From Actinoplanes liguriensis (lineage in GTDB: Bacteria; Actinomycetota; Actinomycetes; Mycobacteriales; Micromonosporaceae), in contig KL571251.1 of NCBI GenBank assembly GCA_000715855.1, positions 9,133 through 19,512 of the forward strand: a stretch of DNA of 10,380 nt. Reading direction: 5' to 3'. Each line of letters begins with the position of its first letter. Position 1 is the stretch's first letter. The translations under genes and the position numbers were made by a program. This document shows, one piece after another, positions 1-5,957 of the stretch. The notes under the pieces were generated by a model. That model was given only the letters and a program-made list of their open reading frames with translations. It ran no database searches and had not been told where the DNA came from.

Positions 1-16
1 TGTGTATAAGAGACAG
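1..16 (+). other. Residual Nextera/Tn5 mosaic-end adapter at the left edge
   Basis: The first 16 bases, TGTGTATAAGAGACAG, equal the last 16 of the 19-base Tn5 mosaic end used in transposase-based sequencing libraries. Read in the frame of the following ORF they give VYKRQ, a peptide seen in contaminated database proteins. This is library DNA rather than genome, and the true upstream sequence is missing. The same tag recurs at 6427-6441, which supports an artefact over a natural transposon end. Confidence 0.93.
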
Positions 17-145
17 GCCCAGAACATGGACACCATCGACGAGGCCGAGGGGTCGGCTCGGACGGTGACCTATGGGGTGGGTCTGGTCGCGGGCGCGATC
101 GCGCTGATCCTGATCTGCCTGCTGTGCGGACGCGCCCTGCTCTGA
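17..145 (+). CDS. C-terminal fragment of a small membrane protein (5' end lost)
   Basis: An open frame enters from the adapter and ends at TGA 143-145, giving 42 residues. They begin AQNMDTIDEAEGSAR, followed by one strongly hydrophobic helix (about residues 19-38 of the fragment, YGVGLVAGAIALILICLLCG) and a short RALL tail. This looks like a single-pass or tail-anchored membrane segment. An ATG at 26 could make it a complete 39-residue protein, but the bases where a ribosome-binding site would sit are replaced by adapter, so start and length cannot be settled. I do not recognise the family. The downstream gene is on the other strand, so it gives no functional context. Confidence 0.5.
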   Translation, partial: AQNMDTIDEAEGSARTVTYGVGLVAGAIALILICLLCGRALL

Positions 146-167
146 CCGCACTCCTGCCGGCCTGGCC

Positions 168-221
168 TCGCTTCGCACCTTCATCCGAGCGGGAACGAAA
201 GCCCCGGTCGGAGCGAAGCGA
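168..221 (+). repeat. 9-bp inverted repeat downstream of the partial gene
   Basis: TCGCTTCGC (168-176) is the exact reverse complement of GCGAAGCGA (213-221), with a 36-nt loop. It lies just after the stop of the partial plus-strand gene and is followed by AAACC rather than a T tract. It may be a weak transcript-end hairpin, and function is uncertain. Confidence 0.35.
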
Positions 222-242
222 AACCTCTGACCAGGGTGAACG

Positions 243-276
243 AAAAGCGCCGCCGGGCCACCCGGCCCAGCGGCGC
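243..276 (-). terminator. Rho-independent terminator of the DUF2231 gene
   Basis: The arms GCGCCGC (247-253) and GCGGCGC (270-276) pair perfectly. After one C/A mismatch, GGGCC (255-259) pairs with GGCCC (264-268), closing an ACCC loop. Read on the minus strand the hairpin is followed by TTTT (246-243), the order expected of an intrinsic terminator, and it begins 20 nt past the DUF2231 stop codon. Confidence 0.7.
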
Positions 277-295
277 CACCAGGGCGGACTCCCGC

Positions 296-766
296 CTAAT
301 ACGTACCCCAGACCGCAGTCGCCCCCGAGTCACCGGTACGGAAGATGTAGTAACCACTCCCCGCCGCCAGCGCCACCGACAGCACGATGAAGGCCAGGTT
401 CACCACGACCGGCAGCTTCCGCCCCACCCGGAACGTCAGCGCCACCATGATCAGGCTGAGCACGCCGAGCCCCAGCGAGAACCAGAACGTCATCGCTCCG
501 AAGTCCATGTGGTCGGCGAGGATCTCCTTGCCCTTCGGCGAGAACGTCGAGATCTTGCTGTCGTAGAGCTTCTCTCCGGACTCCTTGGCGATGAACGTCG
601 AGACCGGCGCCACCACCGCGAGCAGCGCCACCGCCCACGCGAGCTTCGGGCGCCACGGTGTCGCGAGCGAGTAGACGACCGCGCCGAGCGCGAGCAGCGG
701 CACGAATATCACGGCCGCGTGCAACACGAGAATATGTACAGGCAAGCCGTTGACCTGGTCGAACAC
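296..766 (-). CDS. DUF2231 family integral membrane protein
   Basis: A 156-residue, four-helix membrane protein of the DUF2231 family, whose biochemical role is not established. Hydrophobic segments are at about residues 11-36, 42-60, 89-113 and 119-142. The N-terminus FDQVNGLPVHILVLHA with histidines 11 and 16, and the C-terminal FRTGDSGA, are typical of the family. I chose the GTG at 766 because a strong AGGAGG (771-776) lies 4 nt upstream and relatives begin at this point. The in-frame ATG at 823 would add 19 residues with no family resemblance. It points away from the FurA-type gene, so the ~170 bp between them hold both promoters. A hairpin terminator follows the stop. Confidence 0.8.
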   Translation of the reverse strand: MFDQVNGLPVHILVLHAAVIFVPLLALGAVVYSLATPWRPKLAWAVALLAVVAPVSTFIAKESGEKLYDSKISTFSPKGKEILADHMDFGAMTFWFSLGLGVLSLIMVALTFRVGRKLPVVVNLAFIVLSVALAAGSGYYIFRTGDSGATAVWGTY

Positions 767-933
767 TTTTCCTCCTGGGTCCGGGGTGATCGCTAGCTTA
801 GAGATGCCTGACGACGCAAACATCCCCCCGTCAGGAACTACCGCGGAAATCCGATTCAGGTTCAGCCGCCGACCAGCCGATCTGTGACTTCTCTCAGGTT
901 GGGGAAACCGCCCGGTCGTGCTGTCATTGACGA

Positions 934-1365
934 ATGTCCACCGGTGAGGAACTGCTGCGCGCGCACGGTCTTCGGGTCACCCGCCCCCGGCTCGCTGTGC
1001 TCGAGGTGCTGACCGGCGGTGGGCACCTGGAGGTGGACGAGATCGCCCGGCAGGTCCGTAGCCGCCTCGACTCGGTCTCCACCCAGGCCGTCTATGACGT
1101 TCTGGGCGCGTTCTCCCGCGCCGGCCTGGCCCGGCGCATCGAGCCGGCCGGCAGTCCGGCACGGTTCGAGGCCCGGGTCGGCGACAATCATCATCACATC
1201 GTCTGCCGGGGTTGCGGCGAGATCGCCGACGTCGACTGCGCGGTCGGCGAGCGGCCCTGCCTGACCCCGAGTGACAGTCATGGCTTCGCGCTGGACGAGG
1301 CCGAGGTGACGTTCTGGGGGCTTTGTCCCGCCTGCCAGGCCAAGCGGCTCACCGACACGGCCTGA
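934..1365 (+). CDS. furA: Fur-family metalloregulator, FurA subgroup
   Basis: A 143-residue DNA-binding repressor of the Fur family. The N-terminal winged helix spans about residues 8-70, with recognition helix SVSTQAVYDVLGAF. The C-terminal dimer and metal domain has GDNHHHIVCRGC (His86-88, Cys91, Cys94), DVDCAVGERPCL and FWGLCPAC (Cys131, Cys134). Two CXXC pairs make the structural zinc site. The stretch from RRIEPAGSPAR through WGLCPAC closely resembles mycobacterial FurA and Streptomyces CatR/FurA, which repress catalase-peroxidase genes and sense iron or peroxide. Here no katG follows; the next gene is DUF2236, 30 nt downstream and possibly cotranscribed. No clear ribosome-binding site precedes the ATG. 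Subfamily is confident, target genes unknown. Confidence 0.88.
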   Translation: MSTGEELLRAHGLRVTRPRLAVLEVLTGGGHLEVDEIARQVRSRLDSVSTQAVYDVLGAFSRAGLARRIEPAGSPARFEARVGDNHHHIVCRGCGEIADVDCAVGERPCLTPSDSHGFALDEAEVTFWGLCPACQAKRLTDTA

Positions 1366-1383
1366 TCCACGCGCGGGGCGCGG

Positions 1384-1389
1384 CATAAT
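1384..1389 (+). promoter_or_regulatory. Putative -10 element of a leaderless DUF2236 transcript
   Basis: CATAAT ends 6 nt before the ATG at 1396, and no Shine-Dalgarno is present. This is the spacing of leaderless actinobacterial promoters, where transcription starts on the initiation codon. It would also allow DUF2236 to be expressed apart from furA. Confidence 0.4.
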
Positions 1390-1395
1390 TCACGG

Positions 1396-2250
1396 ATGAC
1401 GGGCGATGTGGGGCTCTTCGGGCCGGGATCGATCACCTGGAAACTGCATCGGGAGCCGATCCTGATGCTCGGCGGGCTGCGCTCGCTGTATCTGCAGGCG
1501 CTTCATCCGCGTACGGTCGCGGGCGTCGCCCAGAATTCGGGCTACCGCTCGGACATGTGGGGCCGGCTGATGCGCACCTCCGACTACGTCGCCACGGTGA
1601 TCTACGGCAGCACCGCGGAGGTCGAGGAGGCCGCCGCCCGGTTGCGCCGGCTTCATTCACGGCTGAGCGGGGTCGATCCGCGTACCGGGGAATCTTTCCG
1701 CGTCGACGACCCGGAGCTGCTGCGCTGGGTTCACGTGGCCGAGGTCGAGTCGTTCCTGACCACCGCCCTGCGCGCCGGCGTGCGCCTGACGCCCGGCGAG
1801 ATCGACGCCTATTACACCGAGCAGTTGCGCGCCGCCGCCCTGGTCGGCCTGGACCCGGCGACCGTGCCGGCCACCGCGGCCGAGGTCGAGGAGTTCTTCG
1901 CGGCCATGCGCCCCGAGTTGGGTCTGACGCGGGACGGCGCGGAGGCCGCGTTTCTCCTGACCGTCCCGCCGATCCCGGACACGTGGGGCGGCCGGGCGCT
2001 GCGGGTGGGTCTCACGCTCGGACCGCCGCGCTGGGCCTACCTGGGCCTGGCCAGCACCGCGATCGGCCTGCTGCCGCCGTGGGCCCGCAAGATGTACGGC
2101 GCTCCGGGCTGGCCCAGCACCGACCTGGCCGCCGGCCTCTCCGCCCGCGGCCTGCGCACCCTGCTCTCCGGCATCCTGGCCGTCCTCCCAGCCGAATACC
2201 GCGTCTCCCCGGCCCACCAGGCCGCACTGACGAGAGCCGGCCTCACCTAG
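1396..2250 (+). CDS. DUF2236 / MpaB-type putative haem oxygenase
   Basis: A 284-residue protein of the DUF2236 family, which includes fungal MpaB oxygenase and the bacterial latex-clearing protein Lcp. Visible family features are the N-terminal FGPGSITWKLHREP, the long helical stretch LRSLYLQALHPRTVAGVAQ (His37), and RWVHVAEVESF. His113 in that last motif aligns with the region holding the axial haem ligand in Lcp. The C-terminal helices (about 205-265) are rich in leucine and tryptophan. No signal peptide is seen, so the protein is probably cytoplasmic or membrane-associated. The true substrate is unknown. The last ~10 codons (from 2221) are copy 1 of a tandem repeat that continues past the stop, so this C-terminus may have been rewritten by repeat expansion. 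Confidence 0.82.
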   Translation: MTGDVGLFGPGSITWKLHREPILMLGGLRSLYLQALHPRTVAGVAQNSGYRSDMWGRLMRTSDYVATVIYGSTAEVEEAAARLRRLHSRLSGVDPRTGESFRVDDPELLRWVHVAEVESFLTTALRAGVRLTPGEIDAYYTEQLRAAALVGLDPATVPATAAEVEEFFAAMRPELGLTRDGAEAAFLLTVPPIPDTWGGRALRVGLTLGPPRWAYLGLASTAIGLLPPWARKMYGAPGWPSTDLAAGLSARGLRTLLSGILAVLPAEYRVSPAHQAALTRAGLT

Positions 2251-2400
2251 CCGCACCGACGAGAGCTGGCCCCACCGAGCCGCACCGACGAGAGCCGGCC
2301 TCACCTAGCCGCACTGACGAGAGCCGGCGACCTCAGCTAGAGCCGCACCGACGTGAACCGGCCCGACCTGGAACCGCGCCGACGAGAGCCGGCCGGGCGG
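2221..2400 (+). repeat. Tandem repeat, ~29 bp, about six copies across a gene end
   Basis: Units start with GCCGCACCGACGAGAGCC or close variants at 2221, 2250, 2279, 2308, 2342 and 2373. The first three are exactly 29 bp apart, and copies 1 and 3 differ at a single base. Later units are longer (32 and 31 bp) and more diverged. Copy 1 encodes the end of the DUF2236 protein, with its stop TAG formed at the copy 1/2 junction. The other copies fill the gap between two convergent genes. Units are directly adjacent with no unique spacers. Confidence 0.9.
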
Positions 2401-2425
2401 CCCACCGCTGACCCGCGGCCCGGCC
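2391..2425. repeat. GC-rich inverted repeat between convergent genes
   Basis: GGCCGGGC (2391-2398) pairs with GCCCGGCC (2418-2425) around a ~19-nt loop, just beyond the nuclease stop codon. There is no T tract, so it is at best a weak transcription-end structure serving the convergent DUF2236 and nuclease genes. Confidence 0.35.
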
Positions 2426-2426
2426 C

Positions 2427-3308
2427 CTAGTTACCCAGATGCTCCACCGCCGCCCACGGCTCCTTCGCGGCCACGGCGGCCCCCGCCGGGCACACCTTCC
2501 GGAAGTCACACCACCCGCAGAGCGACCCCGGATTGGTCGGGAACGCCTCGTCCGGATCCGTCCCCGCGGCCACCGCCTTCTCCGCGGCCATGATGTCCTG
2601 CGCGGTCTCCTCCGCCCGCCGGACCTGCCGGGCCAGCGACTCGTCGGTGTGTTCGTGCACGGCGACCGTCCCGGTCGGCAGATGGTGCAGCTCGACCCGG
2701 TAGCACGGCCGGCGGAACACTCGCTGTGCCGCATACGCATACAGCGCGAGCGCCTGCGAGCCGCGCGCGTCGTCCGCGTCCAGCCCACTGCGACCGGTCT
2801 TGTAGTCGACGATCACCGCTTCCGGCCCCGCCGGCCCGGCCCGGTCGTCGATCCGGTCGGCCCGCCCGTTCAGCGCGATGACCGCGGTCTTGGCGGCGAC
2901 CACGCGCTCGACGCCGAGCGGCTCCTCCTCCGGGTCGAGGGTCGCGACATATGTCTCCAGCCAGTCGAGCGCCTTCCGATACGCCGCCCGCTCCAGCTCG
3001 ACGTCCCGATAGCCCTCCCGCACCCAGGTGCTCTTCAGCAGCGTGGGCAGTGCCTCCGGCACCCGGCGCTCGGGTGGCAGGGCATACCAGTTCTTCAGGG
3101 CCGTGTGCACGCTCGCGCCGAGCGAGTTGTGCGCCCAGGGCGGCCCCTTGGGCGGGGAGGGGCGGTCGACATACGAATATCTGTACCGCCGGGGGCAGTC
3201 GATGAACGCACCGAGCTTGCTCGGGGTGCAGACGAACAGTCGCTCGGGCATCCCGGCGAAGCCGAGTTGCTCGGGGACGGCAGCGGCACGGTTCCTGGGG
3301 GGAGGCAC
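2427..3308 (-). CDS. RecB/Cas4-like PD-(D/E)XK nuclease with an Fe-S cluster
   Basis: A 293-residue single-strand-type exonuclease fold. The catalytic core shows His68 (SLGASVHTAL), GRADRIDD (Asp151/Asp154), VIVDYKTG (Asp168 and Lys170 as the D-x-K pair) and the helix QALALYAY (Gln185, Tyr190). Four cysteines fit a 4Fe-4S site like that of AddB and Cas4: Cys38 in the N-terminal FIDCPRRYRY, then Cys264, Cys267 and Cys273 in CGWCDFRKVCPAG. Lone genes of this type are widespread in actinobacteria (M. tuberculosis Rv2119 is, from memory, a homologue) and are probably DNA-repair nucleases, though the role is unproven. The start is the GTG at 3308 with AGGA 7 nt upstream. It follows marC by 38 nt. 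No cas genes or CRISPR repeats are present. Confidence 0.85.
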   Translation of the reverse strand: MPPPRNRAAAVPEQLGFAGMPERLFVCTPSKLGAFIDCPRRYRYSYVDRPSPPKGPPWAHNSLGASVHTALKNWYALPPERRVPEALPTLLKSTWVREGYRDVELERAAYRKALDWLETYVATLDPEEEPLGVERVVAAKTAVIALNGRADRIDDRAGPAGPEAVIVDYKTGRSGLDADDARGSQALALYAYAAQRVFRRPCYRVELHHLPTGTVAVHEHTDESLARQVRRAEETAQDIMAAEKAVAAGTDPDEAFPTNPGSLCGWCDFRKVCPAGAAVAAKEPWAAVEHLGN

Positions 3309-3346
3309 GCGCCAATCCTGCCAGCCCCCTCCGACAAAAAAGAAAG

Positions 3347-3964
3347 TCAGAACCTCGGCGCGTACAACTCCACGAACGCGAAGATGGCGTCCGCGATGAG
3401 CTGAACCGCGATCGCCGCCAGCAGCAGACCGGCGATCCGGGTGAGCACCTCGATGCCGGCCGGGCGCAGCAGCCGCACGATCAGCCCGGAGAAGCGCAGC
3501 ACCAGCCAGACCGTGGCCATCACGGCCAGGATCGCGGCGCCCAGGACGAGGTACTCGTCCATGCCCTCGGCCCGCTGCACGAAGAGCATGGTGGCCACGA
3601 TCGCGCCCGGCCCGGCCAGCAGCGGCGTGCCGAGCGGGACCAGCGCGACGTTGCTTGTGCCGCCCTGTTCCTGCGGCTCGTCGGTCTTCCCGGTGAGCAA
3701 CTGCAGCGCGACCAGCACGAGCAGCAGACCGCCGGCCGCTTGCAGGGCCGGCAGCTGCACGTGCAGGTAGTCCAGCAGGGTCTGACCGGCCACGGCGAAC
3801 CCGATGATCACGCCGAGGGCCAGCAGAACCGCCTGCGTGCCGGCCCGGTTGCGGGCCTTCGCGGGCATGGCGCCGGTGAGCGCGAGGAAGACCGGGACCA
3901 TGCCGGGCGGGTCGACGATCACCAGCAGAGTCACGAAGAACTCGCCGAACAGCTTGAGATTCAC
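3347..3964 (-). CDS. MarC family integral membrane protein
   Basis: A 205-residue polytopic membrane protein with about six hydrophobic segments (near residues 6-29, 43-63, 71-90, 105-128, 139-160 and 178-200). The N-terminal signature FFVTLLVIVDPPGMVPVFLALT and the central NVALVPLGTPLLAGPGAI are diagnostic of MarC (UPF0056). Despite the name, E. coli MarC was shown not to confer multiple antibiotic resistance, and the transported substrate, if any, is unknown. It starts at GTG 3964 with no Shine-Dalgarno. A TACCTT hexamer ends exactly 6 nt upstream, suggesting leaderless transcription separate from the PHP gene, whose stop is 51 nt away. Confidence 0.9.
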   Translation of the reverse strand: MNLKLFGEFFVTLLVIVDPPGMVPVFLALTGAMPAKARNRAGTQAVLLALGVIIGFAVAGQTLLDYLHVQLPALQAAGGLLLVLVALQLLTGKTDEPQEQGGTSNVALVPLGTPLLAGPGAIVATMLFVQRAEGMDEYLVLGAAILAVMATVWLVLRFSGLIVRLLRPAGIEVLTRIAGLLLAAIAVQLIADAIFAFVELYAPRF

Positions 3965-3970
3965 CCGATC

Positions 3971-3976
3971 AAGGTA
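3971..3976 (-). promoter_or_regulatory. Putative -10 element of a leaderless marC transcript
   Basis: On the minus strand TACCTT is followed by six bases (GATCGG) and then the GTG start. This matches the TANNNT-N6-start pattern of leaderless actinobacterial genes, and no ribosome-binding site is visible. Confidence 0.45.
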
Positions 3977-4015
3977 GGGGGCGGCTCTCGTTCGCGCAGG
4001 CTGGTGCGTCGATCG

Positions 4016-4870
4016 TCACCCGAGGACGGGAACTCCGGTCGCGGCGGCCACGATCTTCTCGTACACCTCGGGGGCGGTTTGGAACGCACCCAGTCGCACC
4101 GTCTTGTGCGTACCGTGAAAATCGGACGATCCGGTGACGACGAGCCCGAGCTTCTCGGCCAGCGCCCGAATCTCCGCCCGTTCCGCGGGTGAGTGATCCT
4201 CATGGTCGGCTTCCAGGCCGAACAACCCCGCATCGGCCAGTTCGACGATCAGCTCGTCCGGAACCACCCGCCCTCGCTTGGTTGCCCGGGGATGGGCAAA
4301 GACGGCCACCCCACCTGCCGAACGCACCGCGGCGACAGCTTCAAAAACATCAAGATCCGATTTGGGTACGAAGTAACGCGCGCCCAGCCACGTGGAAGCG
4401 AACGCCTCGTCGGTGCTTTTCACGAGTCCCGCCCTGATCAGCGCCTGCGCGATGTGCGGCCGCCCGACCGAGCCGCCCGCGGCATAGCCGAACACCTCGT
4501 CCCAGGTGATCCGCACCCCGTCGGCGCGCAGCAGGTCCACGATCCGCTCGGCCCGCTGCTCCCGATCGGTGCGCAGCGCCAGCATCGACGCGCTCAGCGC
4601 CGGGTCGGCCGGGTCGAAAAGGTACGCCAGCAGGTGCAACGAGATCCCCGGCTGCACGCCGTGCCAGCGGCAGGACAGCTCGGCGCCACGCACCAGCCGC
4701 ATCCCCGCCGGGCGTGCCGCGGCCGCGTCGGCCCAGCCCCCGGTCGTGTCATGGTCGGTGATCGCCATGACGTCCAACCCGGCGGCCGCGCCCGCCGCGA
4801 CCAGCTCGGCCGGGGTCAGGGTCCCGTCACTGGCGGTGGAGTGGCAGTGCAGATCGATCCGGCGACTCAG
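4016..4870 (-). CDS. PHP-domain metal-dependent phosphoesterase, CTG start
   Basis: A 284-residue enzyme of the YciV/TrpH (RNase AM-like) PHP family, whose members hydrolyse nucleotide 3',5'-bisphosphates or the 5' ends of short RNAs. Metal-binding motifs in order are DLHCHST (His8, His10), AITDHDTTGG (Asp39, His40), GAELS (Glu64), His79, VFAHP (His193) and GSSDFHG (Asp250, His252). A start at the TTG at 4777 would delete the essential HxH motif. The frame upstream has no ATG, GTG or TTG that would serve. CTG at 4870-4868 overlaps the PH-gene stop as CTGA and is preceded 7 nt upstream by GGGAG, so I take it as the start. It is translationally coupled to the PH gene. The family is certain and the CTG start is inferred. 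Confidence 0.85.
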   Translation of the reverse strand: MSRRIDLHCHSTASDGTLTPAELVAAGAAAGLDVMAITDHDTTGGWADAAAARPAGMRLVRGAELSCRWHGVQPGISLHLLAYLFDPADPALSASMLALRTDREQRAERIVDLLRADGVRITWDEVFGYAAGGSVGRPHIAQALIRAGLVKSTDEAFASTWLGARYFVPKSDLDVFEAVAAVRSAGGVAVFAHPRATKRGRVVPDELIVELADAGLFGLEADHEDHSPAERAEIRALAEKLGLVVTGSSDFHGTHKTVRLGAFQTAPEVYEKIVAAATGVPVLG

Positions 4871-5682
4871 GCGTCGTCTCCCTCGTCGTCCTTGCCGAGC
4901 CGGGCCTCGACGGCCTGCGGCTCGTACATCTCCTCGACCACGCGAAGGTAGAGCTCGTTCGGGTTCGGCAGGTGCTTGACCTCGCGGAGCGCCTGGTCCT
5001 GACCGGCCGACTCCAGCACGAACGTCCCGTAGCTCAGCATGCGACCGAGCGCGGACTGCTCATACTTCATGTCGGTGACCCGCAGCAGCGGCATCATCGC
5101 CACCTTGCGGGTGACGATGCCGTTGACCACCATCACCCGTTTATTGGTGAGGATGAAGCGGTCGAAATACCAGTCGAAGACCTTCCAGGCCACCCAGCTG
5201 ATCACGCCGAGCCAGATCAGCACGGCGACGGTCACCATCCCGTCGATGTTCTGCCGCGTGAGGAAGCCGGCCAGATACCCGAGCAGGAGGGTGGCGCCGG
5301 CGCCGATGCTCAACGGCGTCGACAGGTGGATCCAGTGCCGTTTCCACTCGCCGCGATAGCGCTCGGTCGGGAAGAGGTACCGGGCGACCAGCGTGGTCGG
5401 TTCATCCTCCAGGGGGAGGAAGCGCCGCGGACCGCCACTGCGGTCGAGCCCTTCCAACTCCTCCTCGGTGAAGACCGGCGACTCGTACGGATCGGCGTCG
5501 TCATACTCGTCGGCACGACGCGCACGACCCGAGAACCGGTCATCGTCCGGATAGGTCTCGGCATGTGTCCGACCAGGATCGGTGTCCTCGAACGCGGGGT
5601 CCCGAAACCTGAAGGCCTCATCGTCGTCCGGAGAGCGCTGGGCGCCCTCGCCTCGCGGGTCGCGCGGCTCACCAGGATCCAT
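4867..5682 (-). CDS. Bacterial PH-domain membrane protein (bPH_2/DUF304)
   Basis: A 271-residue protein in three parts. An acidic, low-complexity N-terminal region (about residues 1-95) is rich in D/E/R/P and probably disordered. After LVARYLFPTERYRGEWKRHWIHL come two membrane helices (about 121-142 and 149-172). A bacterial PH fold (about 173-252) begins FDRFILTNKRVMVVNGIVTRK, followed by RVTDMKYEQSALGRMLSYGT. The family is usually membrane-anchored with the PH domain in the cytoplasm; ligand and role are unknown. The ATG at 5682 is 9 nt after the preceding small ORF and has no Shine-Dalgarno. TAGCAT 6 nt upstream could serve a leaderless transcript. Its stop overlaps the PHP start by four bases. 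Confidence 0.85.
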   Translation of the reverse strand: MDPGEPRDPRGEGAQRSPDDDEAFRFRDPAFEDTDPGRTHAETYPDDDRFSGRARRADEYDDADPYESPVFTEEELEGLDRSGGPRRFLPLEDEPTTLVARYLFPTERYRGEWKRHWIHLSTPLSIGAGATLLLGYLAGFLTRQNIDGMVTVAVLIWLGVISWVAWKVFDWYFDRFILTNKRVMVVNGIVTRKVAMMPLLRVTDMKYEQSALGRMLSYGTFVLESAGQDQALREVKHLPNPNELYLRVVEEMYEPQAVEARLGKDDEGDDA

Positions 5683-5688
5683 GTACGA

Positions 5689-5694
5689 ATGCTA
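5689..5694 (-). promoter_or_regulatory. Putative -10 element of a leaderless PH-protein transcript
   Basis: TAGCAT on the minus strand is followed by TCGTAC and then the ATG start at 5682, which is TANNNT-N6-ATG. The hexamer also contains the TAG stop of the upstream 52-codon ORF. Confidence 0.35.
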
Positions 5695-5850
5695 CGCGAC
5701 GAGGTCGGTGAAGAAGGTGCCGAAGCCTCGTGCGATGTCCGCGATCGTGCCCCCGAGTGACTCGAAGACGGCAGCCGCCGATCTCGGGTTGAAGGCGATG
5801 AAGAAGATCAAGAACGCAATACCAAGCCAGGTGAGGACCTTCTTGATCAT
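5692..5850 (-). CDS. Small single-pass membrane protein, 52 residues
   Basis: ATG (5850) to TAG (5692-5694) encodes 52 residues. A basic start, MIKKVLTW, leads into a hydrophobic helix, LGIAFLIFFIAF (about residues 9-20), then an amphipathic tail with FESLGGTIADIARGFGTFFT. A good ribosome-binding stretch, GAGGAGAAGG, sits 6 nt upstream. Similar ~50-residue peptides beginning with MxKK plus a helix are familiar beside actinobacterial PH-domain genes, but I cannot name a function. The gap of only 9 nt to the PH gene suggests an operon and perhaps a partner for that protein. Confidence 0.7.
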   Translation of the reverse strand: MIKKVLTWLGIAFLIFFIAFNPRSAAAVFESLGGTIADIARGFGTFFTDLVA

Positions 5851-5904
5851 GGCGGGCCTTCTCCTCTGGTACGGGTGACAATCAGCGCCGCGGCTGTACT
5901 GACG

Positions 5905-5910
5905 GTATCA
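5905..5910 (-). promoter_or_regulatory. Possible -10 element upstream of the small membrane gene
   Basis: In the 107-nt gap upstream of 5850, the minus strand reads TGATACCGTCAG, in which TACCGT fits TANNNT. No convincing -35 lies at a normal distance; TTGTTC is about 20 nt upstream. This is a weak candidate, offered because the small gene, PH and PHP genes probably need a promoter here. Confidence 0.25.
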
Positions 5911-5957
5911 GCTCCGTAGCCCCGTGTGAACAAAGTGCCCGGAAAGCCGATTGTCGG

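Noticed and set aside
767..823. Upstream ATG start at 823 for the DUF2231 protein
   Set aside because: The extra 19 residues do not resemble the family, and a strong AGGAGG directly precedes the GTG at 766.
2221..2400. Repeat cluster as a CRISPR array
   Set aside because: Units are directly adjacent with no unique 30-40-bp spacers, they begin inside a coding gene, and no cas genes are present apart from a generic RecB-like nuclease.
1557..2411. A 284-codon plus-strand frame overlapping DUF2236 and running through the tandem repeats
   Set aside because: It is R/P/G-rich with no family motif, shares its length with DUF2236 by chance, and is open through the repeats only because they lack stops in that frame.
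3347..3964. MarC as a multidrug-resistance determinant
   Set aside because: The name is historical; the E. coli gene was shown not to mediate multiple antibiotic resistance, and nothing here suggests otherwise.
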